A stretch of 64,000 nt of DNA from Nocardia terrae (GCF_009760405.1 NZ_WRPP01000003.1:310001-374000), one strand, 5' to 3'. Counted from the stretch's first letter, positions 17,381 through 26,276 are shown. The notes: generated by a model from the sequence alone, not told the origin. Program-made: numbers and translations.

Positions 17381-17752
17381 CTACTTCTTCTTGCCGGCGA
17401 CGGTCTTCTTCGGACCCTTGCGCGTGCGGGCGTTGGTCTTGGTCCGCTGGCCACGCACGGGCAGGCCACGGCGGTGGCGGATGCCCTGGTAGCAGCCGAT
17501 CTCGATCTTGCGACGAATGTCGGCCTGCACCTCGCGGCGCAGGTCACCCTCGACCTTCATGTCCGAGCCTTCGATGAAGTCACGGAGCTTGGTCAGGTCG
17601 TCGTCGCTGAGGTCCTTCGAGCGCAGGTCCGGGCTGACGCCGGTCTGCTCGAGGATCTCCTTGGCGCGGGTACGGCCGATGCCGAAGATGTAGGTCAGCG
17701 CGATCTCCATGCGCTTTTCGCGCGGGAGGTCGACGCCCATCAGACGTGCCAT
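17381..17752 (-). CDS. rpsM: 30S ribosomal protein S13
   Basis: Head protein of the small subunit contacting P-site tRNA and bridging to the large subunit. The 123 residues show MARLMGVDLPREKR at the start, a helix-hairpin-helix (FGIGRTRAKEILEQTGVS), and the signature HRRGLPVRGQRTKTNARTRKG with a basic tail. Confidence 0.98.
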   Translation of the reverse strand: MARLMGVDLPREKRMEIALTYIFGIGRTRAKEILEQTGVSPDLRSKDLSDDDLTKLRDFIEGSDMKVEGDLRREVQADIRRKIEIGCYQGIRHRRGLPVRGQRTKTNARTRKGPKKTVAGKKK

Positions 17753-17935
17753 GTTTGGCGATTCCTTACTTTTGCGGAGGTCTGCTCCCAGCCCGTCCCC
17801 TCGTAAGTGGGGCCCCGGCCTCCGTACCGGGGGAAGGCCGCCGTCCGCCCCGCAGGGGGCTCGCCGACGGCGACTGGAACTGGGAGTTCTTCTTCAATTG
17901 CCAATCCGAACCGCGATTCGGTGCTTGGCGGTGAA

Positions 17936-18049
17936 TCAGCCCTGGCGCTGCTTGTGGCGCAGGTTCTCGCAGATCACCATGACTCGCCCGTGACGGCGAA
18001 TCACCTTGCACTTCTCGCAGATCGGCTTGACGGACGGCTGAACCTTCAC
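17936..18049 (-). CDS. rpmJ: 50S ribosomal protein L36
   Basis: 37-residue large-subunit protein, found by reading the strand directly: MKVQPSVKPICEKC, then KVIRRHGRVMVICEN and LRHKQRQG. The zinc-binding set C-x2-C...C...H is complete, so this is the zinc-containing form. GTG start at 18049. It lies between infA and rpsM in the conserved order. Confidence 0.96.
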   Translation of the reverse strand: MKVQPSVKPICEKCKVIRRHGRVMVICENLRHKQRQG

Positions 18050-18093
18050 GTCAGATCCAATCTGGGTTGGTGTTCACTGGCCGTGAACACAGT

Positions 18094-18122
18094 TTTTCCC
18101 CGGCCGGTTTGACCGGGGAAAA
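18094..18122. other. Hairpin between infA and rpmJ
   Basis: TTTTCCCCGG (18094-18103) pairs exactly with CCGGGGAAAA (18113-18122). A U-run is not present on the exit side of either strand, so it may be an mRNA stabiliser or attenuator rather than a classical terminator. Confidence 0.5.
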
Positions 18123-18168
18123 CCCGGGACTCACGTCCCGGAAGTCTGTACGCACCCGCGAGGGTGGC

Positions 18169-18390
18169 TCACTTGTAGCGGTAGACGATGCGACCGCGGG
18201 TCAAGTCGTAGGGCGAGAGCTCCACGACGACGCGGTCCTCGGGCAGGATGCGGATGTAGTGCTGACGCATCTTGCCGCTGATGTGGGCCAGAACCTTGTG
18301 ACCGTTCTCCAGCTCGATCCGGAACATCGCATTGGGCAACGGCTCGATAACCCGGCCCTCGACCTCGATGGCCCCTTCCTTCTTCGCCAT
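18169..18390 (-). CDS. infA: Translation initiation factor IF-1
   Basis: 73-residue OB-fold factor that occupies the ribosomal A site during initiation. The sequence starts MAKKEGAIEVEGRV and contains PNAMFRIELENGHKVLAHIS and RILPEDRVVVELSPYDLTRG, all diagnostic. ATG 18390 was chosen over longer open frame because GGAGG lies directly upstream. It heads the infA-rpmJ-rpsM-rpsK-rpsD-rpoA-rplQ series. Confidence 0.98.
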   Translation of the reverse strand: MAKKEGAIEVEGRVIEPLPNAMFRIELENGHKVLAHISGKMRQHYIRILPEDRVVVELSPYDLTRGRIVYRYK

Positions 18391-18698
18391 ATCCTCCGCG
18401 ATCCCGGTTAGGCTGAACCTGGTTGGTTCAAGCTCATTACGGCAGGTCGGCCGGAACTTCGTGGTGCATGACGGCCAACCCGGTGACATACTCACTGGAG
18501 GCGGCACTGAGACATGCCACAGCCACTATGTAAGTCACCAGCCGCCTAGCTTACCGGTTTCCCCAGATGCGGCCAAATACGGGGTGCTGTGACATGGGCC
18601 CATCACGATCCTCGAAACCACACGCCGGGCACACCCGTGCGGGGGATCGCTAAACTACGCCCTGTCCAGCTAGATCGGTCGAGCACCCGGGGGTAGAT

Positions 18699-21600
18699 GT
18701 GAGCGGCGAGAACGACGGCCTCCCCATGCTCCCGCCCTGGCTGTCGGAGAGTGACGTCAACGAGGGCGGTTACGAGGCTCCCGTCCAGAACCTGCCCCAG
18801 GACGAGGTCATCCCGCCCAAGAAGAAGGGTGGCCGCCGCGGTCTGTGGGGAAATCGCGAGTCCAACAAGAACGCCGCCCCCGAACCCGCCGCGCCGACTC
18901 CCAAGCCCACCGCGTCACGCACCCCGGAACCGAAGCGCGCCCCGGAGCCGAACCGGACACCCCCGCAGCCGCCCGCGACCCAGATGCCGGTCCGGGAGCC
19001 GGGCACCCATTTCAATCTCCCGCCCCGCGGCAACCAACCGACCGCATCTGCACCGCCCGCCCCGTCGCAGTCGAACGGGCAGCACTTCGCGCAGACCAAT
19101 GGCCAGGCCCCGACGAACGGGCAGCCCGCGCATCCGGGCGGCCAGAACGGTCAGCCGCCGCAGGGTCGGCCCCAGATGCCCGTTCAGGGCCAGCCGCCGA
19201 TGCAGGGCCCGCGCTTCGACGCACCGCCCGTCGGCGATCAGGTCTCGCAGCCGCCCGCCGCGCCGGAATCGCCTCGGCCGGGTCCGAATTCCGGTCCGGT
19301 CGGGCCGACGACCGGGCCGCAGTTGATCACGCCGCCGACGTCCGCGGCCGAGCAGTCCGCTCACTCGCGCCCGCAGCACAGCAAGTCCGGCTTCACGCCG
19401 CCGCCGATTCCGGAGTCGCCCCACCCGCGCCACGGTTCGCCCGCGGTGCCGCAGGTGGGCGCGTCGCTCGCCGGCACCCCGTCCCCGGTGGCCCCGGCCG
19501 ACCCGACCACCCGGGTCCCGCTGCCGGACGCACCGGGTGAGTCCGGTTCAGCGGCAGTCGATCCGGCCCCGCGCACCAACCGGCCGACACTGCCGCCGTC
19601 GCCGAGCGAGGTCGAGTCCGGGGGTCCCGCCGCTGCCGATCCGGCCGCCGCGACGACCAAGATCTCGCAGCCGCCGCTGCCCCCGTCGCCCGCCGAGCTC
19701 GACTCGACCGGAGCCGACACCATCGCCCCCGCACCGGCCACCACCCGTTGGCCGATCCCGGATGCTCCCGAGAACGTCTCGGCCCCCGCCCCCTCGAACG
19801 AACCGCCCGCTCCGCACCACGCGACGGGTGAGACCCCGGCCCCCGACGCGACCACGCGCGCGCCCGAACCCGCGGTCGAACCCAACCCGGTGCCGAATAC
19901 GACCGCCGCCGCCCACGGACTGCTCGACGCCCAATTGGCCGGCCTCGGCGGGGCACTCGCCGCGCGCAGCGCCGAATCCGAGAACGCCGCGGCCGCCGAG
20001 CCGATCGACGATTTCGATCAGGAGACGTCCTCGGGCCGCCACCGCGCCCTCGAGATCCCGCAGCCGCACGCGCCGAATCCGACCGCGCAGGCACCCAGCT
20101 CAGTTCCGCAAGCCCCCGCGCAGCCGACCCCGAGTCCGATCCCGCAACAGCCGGGCCCGACTCCGCAGGCCCCGACCGCGATTCCGCAAGGATCGGGTCC
20201 GATCCCGCAGGCACCCGGTCCGCAGGGTTCCGGCCCCGCCCCGCTCGTTCAGCAAGCGCCCGTCAGCGGTGGCCAGTGGTCACCCCCGGCTCCCCCCGTG
20301 CCGGGACCGGTGCCCCCGATGGGGACCAACCCCGCCCTCCCAACGGGAGCCGTTCCGCCACAGCCGAATCCGTGGCCGCAAGCGCCGGGACCGGAGAACC
20401 CCGACCCGGACGCGAATCCCTGGGCCAACGCGCCCATGTCCGAGGCGGCCGCCGCCGGTCTCACCGGACCGCACACCGCCGTCCCCCCGCAGGGGCAGGG
20501 CGCTCCGGGACAGCCGATCTGGGGTCCGGGCGCCCCCGGCCCCGCCTACGGCGGCGACGCGCCGAACCAGAACCATTGGGGCGCACCGAACCCGGCTCCG
20601 CCCTACCCGAACGGCCCGCTGGTTCCGGACAACGGAAGCATGCCGTGGCAGCAGGGCGCACCCGGGCAAATGCCCTGGGGCGCACCCGGTCCGCAGCCGA
20701 CGTCCTCGGGTGCGCCCGGAACCGGCGAGCAGGAGCAGGGCCCGGGGCGCGTCCCCGATGGCCCCGCTACCTCAGCACCCCACTTCGTCCCGGCCCAGCA
20801 GCCGATGCCGCAGGGTGGCTATGGTCCCGGCGAGGCGGGCCAGGCACCGTGGAACGGGATGGGTTCGGAGCAGGCTGCGGGCTATTCCGGTGGGCCGGTG
20901 CAGAATCCGAACTTCATGCCCGGTCCGGGGCAGGCGGGCCCGGGGAACGGGCAGTACGGGCCCGGTGGGCCCGGGCAGCCGGGTTACGGCGCACCGGCGC
21001 AGGCGTGGGGCGCGAACGGTCCTGGCGGGCCCGCGCCTTCGCTGGATGATGTGCAGGTGCGGCGGGCCAAGAAGGCCGCCGGATCGGGTTGGCGTAAGGC
21101 CGTGCACCACATGTCGGGTGGCACGATCAATCCCGGGATGTCGGCGGAGGAGCGGCGGCTGCAGGAGTTGGTCGCCCGCATTCGGCAGCCCGTGCGCGGC
21201 GATTACCGGATCGCGGTGCTGTCGTTGAAGGGTGGCGTCGGCAAGACGACGACCACGATGGGCCTGGGGTCGATCTTCTCCTCGATTCGTGGTGACCGCG
21301 TGATCGCGGTGGACGCGAACCCGGACTTCGGCACCCTGTCCCAGCGTGTCCCGCTGCAGACCCGCTCCACGGTCCGGGATCTCTTGCTGGACGAGCACAT
21401 TCAGCGCTACTCGGATGTGCGCCGCCACACCTCCCAGGGCAGCAGCCGGCTCGAGGTCCTGGCCAGCGAGCGCGATCCCGCCGCGTCGGAGGCGTTCAGC
21501 GAGGAGGAGTACCGCGCGGTCGCCCGCATCCTGCAGCGCTTCTACAACATCATCCTCACCGACTGCGGTACGGGCCTGATGCATTCGGCCATGGCCGGCG

Positions 21601-21959
21601 TGCTCGACCTGGCGCACTCGCTGGTGCTGATCTCGTCCTCGGCCATCGACGGCGCCCGCAGTGCCGCCGCCACCCTGGACTGGCTCTCCCTGCACGGCCA
21701 CGACCACCTGGTCCGCAATGCCGTGGTGGTCATCAACCTGCCCCGCCCGGGCGCGCCGAATGTCGGAATCAACCAGCTGCGCGACTACTTCCTGTCCCGC
21801 TGCCGCGCGGTCCACATCATCCCTTACGACGCGCACCTGGGTGAGGGCGCCGAGATCGACCTGCACCGCTTGAGCAAGCCCACCAAGCGCGCCTACGTGG
21901 AGCTGGCAGCCACCGTCGCCGATGATTTCACCGCCGATCACCGGCGTTATCGAGGCTGA
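18699..21959 (+). CDS. EspI-like protein: long Pro-rich region plus MinD/ParA-type ATPase
   Basis: 1086 residues in two parts. Residues ~1-800 are low-complexity, rich in Pro, Ala, Gly, Gln and Asn, with many PQ, GPG and PxP repeats, probably disordered. Residues ~830-1086 form a MinD/ParA ATPase: deviant Walker A KGGVGKTTTT (about residue 845), VDANPD, and ILTDCGTGLMHSAM. This architecture matches EspI, an ESX-associated protein that in M. tuberculosis ESX-1 links secretion to ATP level. Here it stands between infA and a pseudokinase operon, not inside an ESX cluster. GTG 18699 follows a G-rich Shine-Dalgarno. It might serve either ESX system in the window; this is inference. Confidence 0.85.
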   Translation: MSGENDGLPMLPPWLSESDVNEGGYEAPVQNLPQDEVIPPKKKGGRRGLWGNRESNKNAAPEPAAPTPKPTASRTPEPKRAPEPNRTPPQPPATQMPVREPGTHFNLPPRGNQPTASAPPAPSQSNGQHFAQTNGQAPTNGQPAHPGGQNGQPPQGRPQMPVQGQPPMQGPRFDAPPVGDQVSQPPAAPESPRPGPNSGPVGPTTGPQLITPPTSAAEQSAHSRPQHSKSGFTPPPIPESPHPRHGSPAVPQVGASLAGTPSPVAPADPTTRVPLPDAPGESGSAAVDPAPRTNRPTLPPSPSEVESGGPAAADPAAATTKISQPPLPPSPAELDSTGADTIAPAPATTRWPIPDAPENVSAPAPSNEPPAPHHATGETPAPDATTRAPEPAVEPNPVPNTTAAAHGLLDAQLAGLGGALAARSAESENAAAAEPIDDFDQETSSGRHRALEIPQPHAPNPTAQAPSSVPQAPAQPTPSPIPQQPGPTPQAPTAIPQGSGPIPQAPGPQGSGPAPLVQQAPVSGGQWSPPAPPVPGPVPPMGTNPALPTGAVPPQPNPWPQAPGPENPDPDANPWANAPMSEAAAAGLTGPHTAVPPQGQGAPGQPIWGPGAPGPAYGGDAPNQNHWGAPNPAPPYPNGPLVPDNGSMPWQQGAPGQMPWGAPGPQPTSSGAPGTGEQEQGPGRVPDGPATSAPHFVPAQQPMPQGGYGPGEAGQAPWNGMGSEQAAGYSGGPVQNPNFMPGPGQAGPGNGQYGPGGPGQPGYGAPAQAWGANGPGGPAPSLDDVQVRRAKKAAGSGWRKAVHHMSGGTINPGMSAEERRLQELVARIRQPVRGDYRIAVLSLKGGVGKTTTTMGLGSIFSSIRGDRVIAVDANPDFGTLSQRVPLQTRSTVRDLLLDEHIQRYSDVRRHTSQGSSRLEVLASERDPAASEAFSEEEYRAVARILQRFYNIILTDCGTGLMHSAMAGVLDLAHSLVLISSSAIDGARSAAATLDWLSLHGHDHLVRNAVVVINLPRPGAPNVGINQLRDYFLSRCRAVHIIPYDAHLGEGAEIDLHRLSKPTKRAYVELAATVADDFTADHRRYRG

Positions 21960-22030
21960 CGGGGATCCGTTCGGGGACCGCGTGTTCCGCCGCCGAAAAT
22001 GGCGGGACACGGCTCCGAACCGATGCTAGC

Positions 22031-22070
22031 TTGTGGCTCGATCACGCCGGTTGGGTTGGCGCGGTGCGGG
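22031..22070 (+). promoter_or_regulatory. Repeated upstream element, copy 1
   Basis: A ~40-bp segment beginning TTGTGGCTCGATCACGCCG recurs at 23182-23220 with about 34 of 39 positions identical. Each copy is preceded by an ACCGATGC motif. Copy 1 lies ~85-120 bp upstream of the pseudokinase start; copy 2 lies ~50-85 bp upstream of the lipoprotein. They are likely duplicated promoter or operator regions that co-regulate the two transcription units. Confidence 0.55.
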
Positions 22071-22152
22071 TTCGGCCGGTTCGGCAGCAGCCGTCGGCCG
22101 GTGGGGAGGGAAGCATGGGGCGGGTGTTCCGGCGGTTCGGCGCGGCCGAGTG

Positions 22153-23088
22153 ATGATGATTCGTCCGCTCGCGCAGGGTGATCCTCGAAGCCTCGGGTGT
22201 TATCGCGTCTTGGGCGTGCTCGGATCCGGCGGGATGGGCCGCGTCCTGCTCGGGCTCGGGCCGGACGGCCGGGCGGTGGCGATCAGGCAGATACGCGGGT
22301 CGCTGGGCGATGACGGGTATCGAGCCAGGCTGCGTCACGAGGCGACCGCGCGCATGCGGGTGTCCGGAACGTTCACCGCTCCCGTGATCGATTTCGATAT
22401 CGACGCCCAAGATCCCTGGCTGGCCTCGATTTTCGTGGTGGGTATCCCGCTCGGCAAGGCGGTGGCCGAGGCCGGGCCACTGCCGGTGGCCGCGTTGGCG
22501 GCGCTGGCCTCGGCCTTGGCGGGGGCGTTGCGGGACATCCATGCCGCCGGGCTGGTGCACGGGAACCTCGAGCCCGCCAAGGTCATGCTCACCGCCCGGG
22601 GTGCCCGGGTGATCGATTCCGGTATCGCGTCGCTGTCGGCCGATCCGGCCGGGTCGACCGAGACCGGTACGGCGCTGGGTTCCGCGGCCTACCTGTCGCC
22701 GGAGCGGGCGTCGGGTGAGGCGGCCACCACCGCCGGCGATATCTTCTCGCTCGGATCGCTGCTCGCGATGGCGGCGACCGGGTCCAGTCCGTTCGCCGCG
22801 TCGTCACTGGCCTACACGCGGTTCCAGATCATGCACACCGAGCCGGATCTCGCGAAGGTTCCGCACGAGGCGCGAGAGCTGATCGCGGCCTGTCTGCGCA
22901 AGGATCCCGGATCGCGCCCGACGGCAGCCCAACTGCTGTATTCCCTGGGCGAGCTTCCGGGCGGGACCGCGCCGTGGCCCGCCCGATTGCACACGGGGTT
23001 GCGCGGCCAGGAGCGGCAGTTGGCACTGCTCACCGACCGGCGTACGAAAAACTCTGCGCCACAGCCGCCTCCACCGTGCATTCATTGA
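22153..23088 (+). CDS. Cytosolic pseudokinase of the bacterial Ser/Thr kinase family
   Basis: 311-residue kinase-fold protein with no transmembrane segment. The glycine loop GSGGMGRV is intact, but three catalytic positions are changed: the beta-3 Lys is Arg45 (VAIRQI), the HRD Asp is Asn138 (LVHGNLEPAKV, also losing the loop Lys and Asn), and DFG is DSG (residues 155-157). It should not phosphorylate by the usual mechanism. ATG 22153 is used. No good ribosome-binding site precedes it, but a 12-codon reading frame at 22115 with a strong one (GGGGAGGG) ends in TGATG on this start, suggesting translational coupling. Followed by a lipoprotein and a membrane pseudokinase. Confidence 0.85.
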   Translation: MMIRPLAQGDPRSLGCYRVLGVLGSGGMGRVLLGLGPDGRAVAIRQIRGSLGDDGYRARLRHEATARMRVSGTFTAPVIDFDIDAQDPWLASIFVVGIPLGKAVAEAGPLPVAALAALASALAGALRDIHAAGLVHGNLEPAKVMLTARGARVIDSGIASLSADPAGSTETGTALGSAAYLSPERASGEAATTAGDIFSLGSLLAMAATGSSPFAASSLAYTRFQIMHTEPDLAKVPHEARELIAACLRKDPGSRPTAAQLLYSLGELPGGTAPWPARLHTGLRGQERQLALLTDRRTKNSAPQPPPPCIH

Positions 23089-23181
23089 TCCCACAAATAT
23101 CGCAGCACAATTGACAGCGGTTTGTGGCGGAATGTTCAGTGCGCTCACCCGCACATGACATAGCACCGATGCGGTGCTAAT

Positions 23182-23220
23182 TTGTGGCTCGATCGCGCCG
23201 CTCGGTTCGCGCGATGCGGG
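23182..23220 (+). promoter_or_regulatory. Repeated upstream element, copy 2
   Basis: Second copy of the element at 22031-22070, starting TTGTGGCTCGATCGCGCCG. It lies upstream of the lipoprotein gene at 23268 in a 180-bp intergenic region, which also contains the GATGCGGTGCTAAT sequence that may serve as a promoter core. Confidence 0.55.
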
Positions 23221-23267
23221 TGCGAATGTTCGTCGGCCCGCTGCTCGCCGGTGATGAGGGTTGACGC

Positions 23268-24446
23268 ATGCGTGTGAGGTTCCGGCGATTGTCCGTGGCC
23301 GGGATGGGTGTCGCGTTGCTGGTCCTGATCACGGCGTGTGGGAGTGACGGGGCCGCACCGGATTACGGGCCGTACTCGATCGTTCCCGGGAACAACGACT
23401 TCGATCGGCAGCCGAGCTTGATAAGGGGGATATTCGCCGAGTCACTGCGGCTGGCCGATCACATCGCGTTCCCGACCGATGTCGATGCCGATCTGGCGAC
23501 GGTATGGGAAGCCGGGGTGTCCGCGGACGAAAAAGGGCTGCACGAGTCCGCGCTGTCGGCGCCGCAACGGGCCGCCGCGCGACCATTCGGAGTGGTCGGT
23601 TCATTCGGTGTCGCGGCCGCGAATCGCGGCGAGGGCGTCACCGGTCCGCCGTTGAAGTATTTGCACATGTCACTCACGGCTTTCCGCGACGAGCGGTCCG
23701 CCGCCGCGGCGGCCGCGGAGATGGAGCGGGTCGATTTCGAGGTCAGCTCCGAGAACGCGCCGGTCGCGGTGGATGCATTCCCGGCCGCGCTGAGTCACTG
23801 GCGTCCGGGGGTGCCGTCGATGGGCAGTCTCCTGGCGTGGAAGAACGTCGTGATCCGCGTGTACGCCCAGTTGCCGGACCCGGATCTCGGGCGGCTGGTC
23901 GACATGGTGACCACCGCCTATCGCAAGCAGACGGCCCAGCTGTCGGGTTTCGACGCCGCCGCGGTGCCGGATGTCACCGGCGTCCCGCTCGATCCGGACG
24001 GCCTGCTGACCCGGCTGGTGCGCACCGGCGACACGATCGCCGACCCGAAGACCTTCGCCGCGTTCGGAATCCGTGCCTATTCGGCGCTGTCGGGCGATCC
24101 CGCGCGCACTCTCACGAACTATTCCGGCAAGGGGGTGACCGCGCTCGCGGTCTCCCACAACAAATCCCTCTATCGGATGCGGGACTCGAACGCCGCCACC
24201 TCGTACCGCGAGTGGCTGGCCGACGACCCGGAGAACTCGGAGTACACCTGGATGCGTAATGTCCGCGACCTCACCGGCGCTCGCTGTTCGGAGGCCACCC
24301 GCCCGGATCCGAAATCAGTGCAGGCGCGCAGGTATCGCTGTGTCGTGACGCGCGGCGAGTACGTGGCGGTGGTCTACAGCAATACCGAGACCGATATCCG
24401 GCAGCTCGCCGCCGCGCAGTACGCGATCATGGCGGGGGTGCGATGA
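23268..24446 (+). CDS. Lipoprotein of the expanded DUF7373-like family
   Basis: 392-residue exported lipoprotein. The signal peptide ends in a lipobox (LITAC, Cys24 region). The body resembles the four lipoproteins at 41928-47197: 'FHWRPG.PS' (SHWRPGVPS), RVYAQLPDPDLGRL, and the C-terminal block RYRCVVTRGEYVAVVYS...AAAQYAIMA. I recall this Nocardia family as DUF7373; its function is unknown. The stop overlaps the start of the downstream membrane pseudokinase by 4 bp (ATGA), so the two are translationally coupled. A lipoprotein outside the membrane coupled to a membrane kinase-like protein suggests a sensor pair. Confidence 0.85.
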   Translation: MRVRFRRLSVAGMGVALLVLITACGSDGAAPDYGPYSIVPGNNDFDRQPSLIRGIFAESLRLADHIAFPTDVDADLATVWEAGVSADEKGLHESALSAPQRAAARPFGVVGSFGVAAANRGEGVTGPPLKYLHMSLTAFRDERSAAAAAAEMERVDFEVSSENAPVAVDAFPAALSHWRPGVPSMGSLLAWKNVVIRVYAQLPDPDLGRLVDMVTTAYRKQTAQLSGFDAAAVPDVTGVPLDPDGLLTRLVRTGDTIADPKTFAAFGIRAYSALSGDPARTLTNYSGKGVTALAVSHNKSLYRMRDSNAATSYREWLADDPENSEYTWMRNVRDLTGARCSEATRPDPKSVQARRYRCVVTRGEYVAVVYSNTETDIRQLAAAQYAIMAGVR

Positions 24447-26266
24447 AGGCGCTGCTGCCCGACGATCCGCGCTGGATCGGCCCGCACCACATGATCGCCG
24501 TGATCGGGCGCGGCGGGATGGGCCGGGTACTGCTGGGCCGGACGCCCACCGGAAAGCTGGTGGCGATCAAGCAGATTCACCGGTCCTTCACCGATGACCT
24601 GGAGTTTCGGGCCCGCTTCCAGCGCGAGCTGGAGACCGGCAAGCAGCTGACCGGTTCGTACGCCGGGGCGGTGCTGGACAGCGATCTGGATGCCGACCGG
24701 CCGTGGCTGGCCACCGAATACCTGCCGGCCCCGGATCTGGCGACGGTCGTGACGGCGTGCGGCCCGCTGCCGCTGCCGGGTCTGCGCCTGCTGGCGACGG
24801 GTCTGGCCACCGCGCTGCTCGAGGTGCACCGGGCGGTGCTGGTGCACCGGAATCTCATGCCCGGCAATGTCCTGCTGATGCCGGAGGGGCCGCGCATCAT
24901 CGATTTCGGCATCGTCCGCCCGCGCGAGACCGACGGTCCGGGCGATTCCGCGGCGGCGGCGTTCCAGGCTCCGGAGCAGGCCGAGGGCCAGCCGGTGACC
25001 TCCGCCTCCGACATCTACGCCGTCGGCATGCTGCTGGCCCTCGCCGCCACCGGCGCTTTGTCCGATACGCCTGACCTGCAGGCGATCCCGCATTCGCTCC
25101 GCAAACTTGTGGAATCCTGCCTGGCGCCCGACCCCGCGCATCGCCCCTCGGCGCGGCAGCTGCTCGAGCAGGCGGAGCGGATTCCGGCGGAATCCGTGTG
25201 GCCGCAACAGGTTCTGGAGTTCATCGAGGCGCATCGGGTCGACGCCGAATGGTGGGCGTCGAGCGGTGAGCAGGAGACCCGCTACCGAGATCAGCTGGAG
25301 CGCTTGGCGGGTCGACGCCGGCGCACGATCGGCTTGGCCGCGGCGGGCATCGTCGGGGTGCTGGTGGTGGGCGGCGCGCTGGTCGGGTTCGGCCGGTCCG
25401 CGGCCACCGACGGCCACGCGTCGCCACGCAAGGACCCGGCCCTGGATCTGACGGCCGCGGAACTGCGGATGCTGGACATCTGCGCGGTCCTCGACAAGGC
25501 CGTGGCGGGCAAGCTGGGCACCCGCACGGGCGATCCGGCGACCACGCCCGAGGGCGGGTGCGCCACCACCGTGGTCGATTCCGGCCAGCGAAAGGTCCAC
25601 TACACCTTCGATATTCCCGACCACGCCATCGGCGTCGACCAGCTGACCCCGACCGGCCGCACCGTCGCCTGGGCGCCGATCCTGAGCGCGGGCGCCGCCG
25701 ACAACAAGTGCGACACCGCGGTGGTCACCCAGTCCGGAGACGCGGTCCCACTGCGCATGTCGGCCGAGCAGCTGGACCCCGCCGCCCAGCCCGGCACCGC
25801 GTGCGCGGTGGCCGAGCAGGCGTTGGTGGCCGTCGTCCAGCAGCTCACCGAATACGCCCCGCAACGGCAGCTGCCGGCGAATTCGGTGCTGCGCCTGGAT
25901 CCGTGTGCAGTGCTGCAGGACAGCATGATTCGCGAAATCGCGGGCGAGCTCACCGACCATCAGCGCACCCCGCACGCCTGCACCACGGTCGGCCGCAGCG
26001 GCTGGGTGCGCGTGGACCTGGTCGAGGAGTCGCGCCCCGACCGCGGCGAGTGGACCTACGACACCCTGCAGGCCGGCGAGTTCACCGCCTACGTCATCGG
26101 CGCCCGTTCGGCCAATGACTGCGATCTCGCCTACCTGGTGCGCCCGACCGAAAAGGACAATGCCGAACAGCTGAAGCTGACGGTATCCGATCTTTCGAAT
26201 TCACCGGACGCTTGCGGCAAAGCGGAAAAACTTCTCACGGACGCCATTCCGCACCTGCCGAAATGA
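24443..26266 (+). CDS. Transmembrane pseudokinase with duplicated extracellular 4-Cys domain
   Basis: 607 residues. Cytosolic kinase-like domain (~1-250): GRGGMGRV loop, Lys43 (VAIKQI) and DFG (154-156) are kept, but the catalytic Asp of HRD is Asn137 (LVHRNLMPGN) and the following Lys is Met. One transmembrane helix at ~297-317. The outside part has two tandem domains, each with four Cys in the same order (CAVL ... C.T.V ... N.CD.A ... AC..AE.L), about residues 340-475 and 490-605, reminiscent of DUF3558-type lipoprotein domains. It could sense an envelope ligand and signal through binding rather than phosphorylation. A strong terminator follows. Confidence 0.87.
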   Translation: MKALLPDDPRWIGPHHMIAVIGRGGMGRVLLGRTPTGKLVAIKQIHRSFTDDLEFRARFQRELETGKQLTGSYAGAVLDSDLDADRPWLATEYLPAPDLATVVTACGPLPLPGLRLLATGLATALLEVHRAVLVHRNLMPGNVLLMPEGPRIIDFGIVRPRETDGPGDSAAAAFQAPEQAEGQPVTSASDIYAVGMLLALAATGALSDTPDLQAIPHSLRKLVESCLAPDPAHRPSARQLLEQAERIPAESVWPQQVLEFIEAHRVDAEWWASSGEQETRYRDQLERLAGRRRRTIGLAAAGIVGVLVVGGALVGFGRSAATDGHASPRKDPALDLTAAELRMLDICAVLDKAVAGKLGTRTGDPATTPEGGCATTVVDSGQRKVHYTFDIPDHAIGVDQLTPTGRTVAWAPILSAGAADNKCDTAVVTQSGDAVPLRMSAEQLDPAAQPGTACAVAEQALVAVVQQLTEYAPQRQLPANSVLRLDPCAVLQDSMIREIAGELTDHQRTPHACTTVGRSGWVRVDLVEESRPDRGEWTYDTLQAGEFTAYVIGARSANDCDLAYLVRPTEKDNAEQLKLTVSDLSNSPDACGKAEKLLTDAIPHLPK

Positions 26267-26276
26267 TCGAACAAAT

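Noticed and set aside
18400..18425. IdeR iron-box-like sequence (GGTTAGGCTGAACC) near infA
   Set aside because: The two halves have the wrong spacing for the 19-bp iron box, it lies before a housekeeping gene, and no such site was found before the ESX-3-like genes.
22153..23088. Active Ser/Thr kinase annotation
   Set aside because: The beta-3 Lys, HRD Asp and loop Asn are all replaced in the DNA sequence as read, so it is listed as a pseudokinase.
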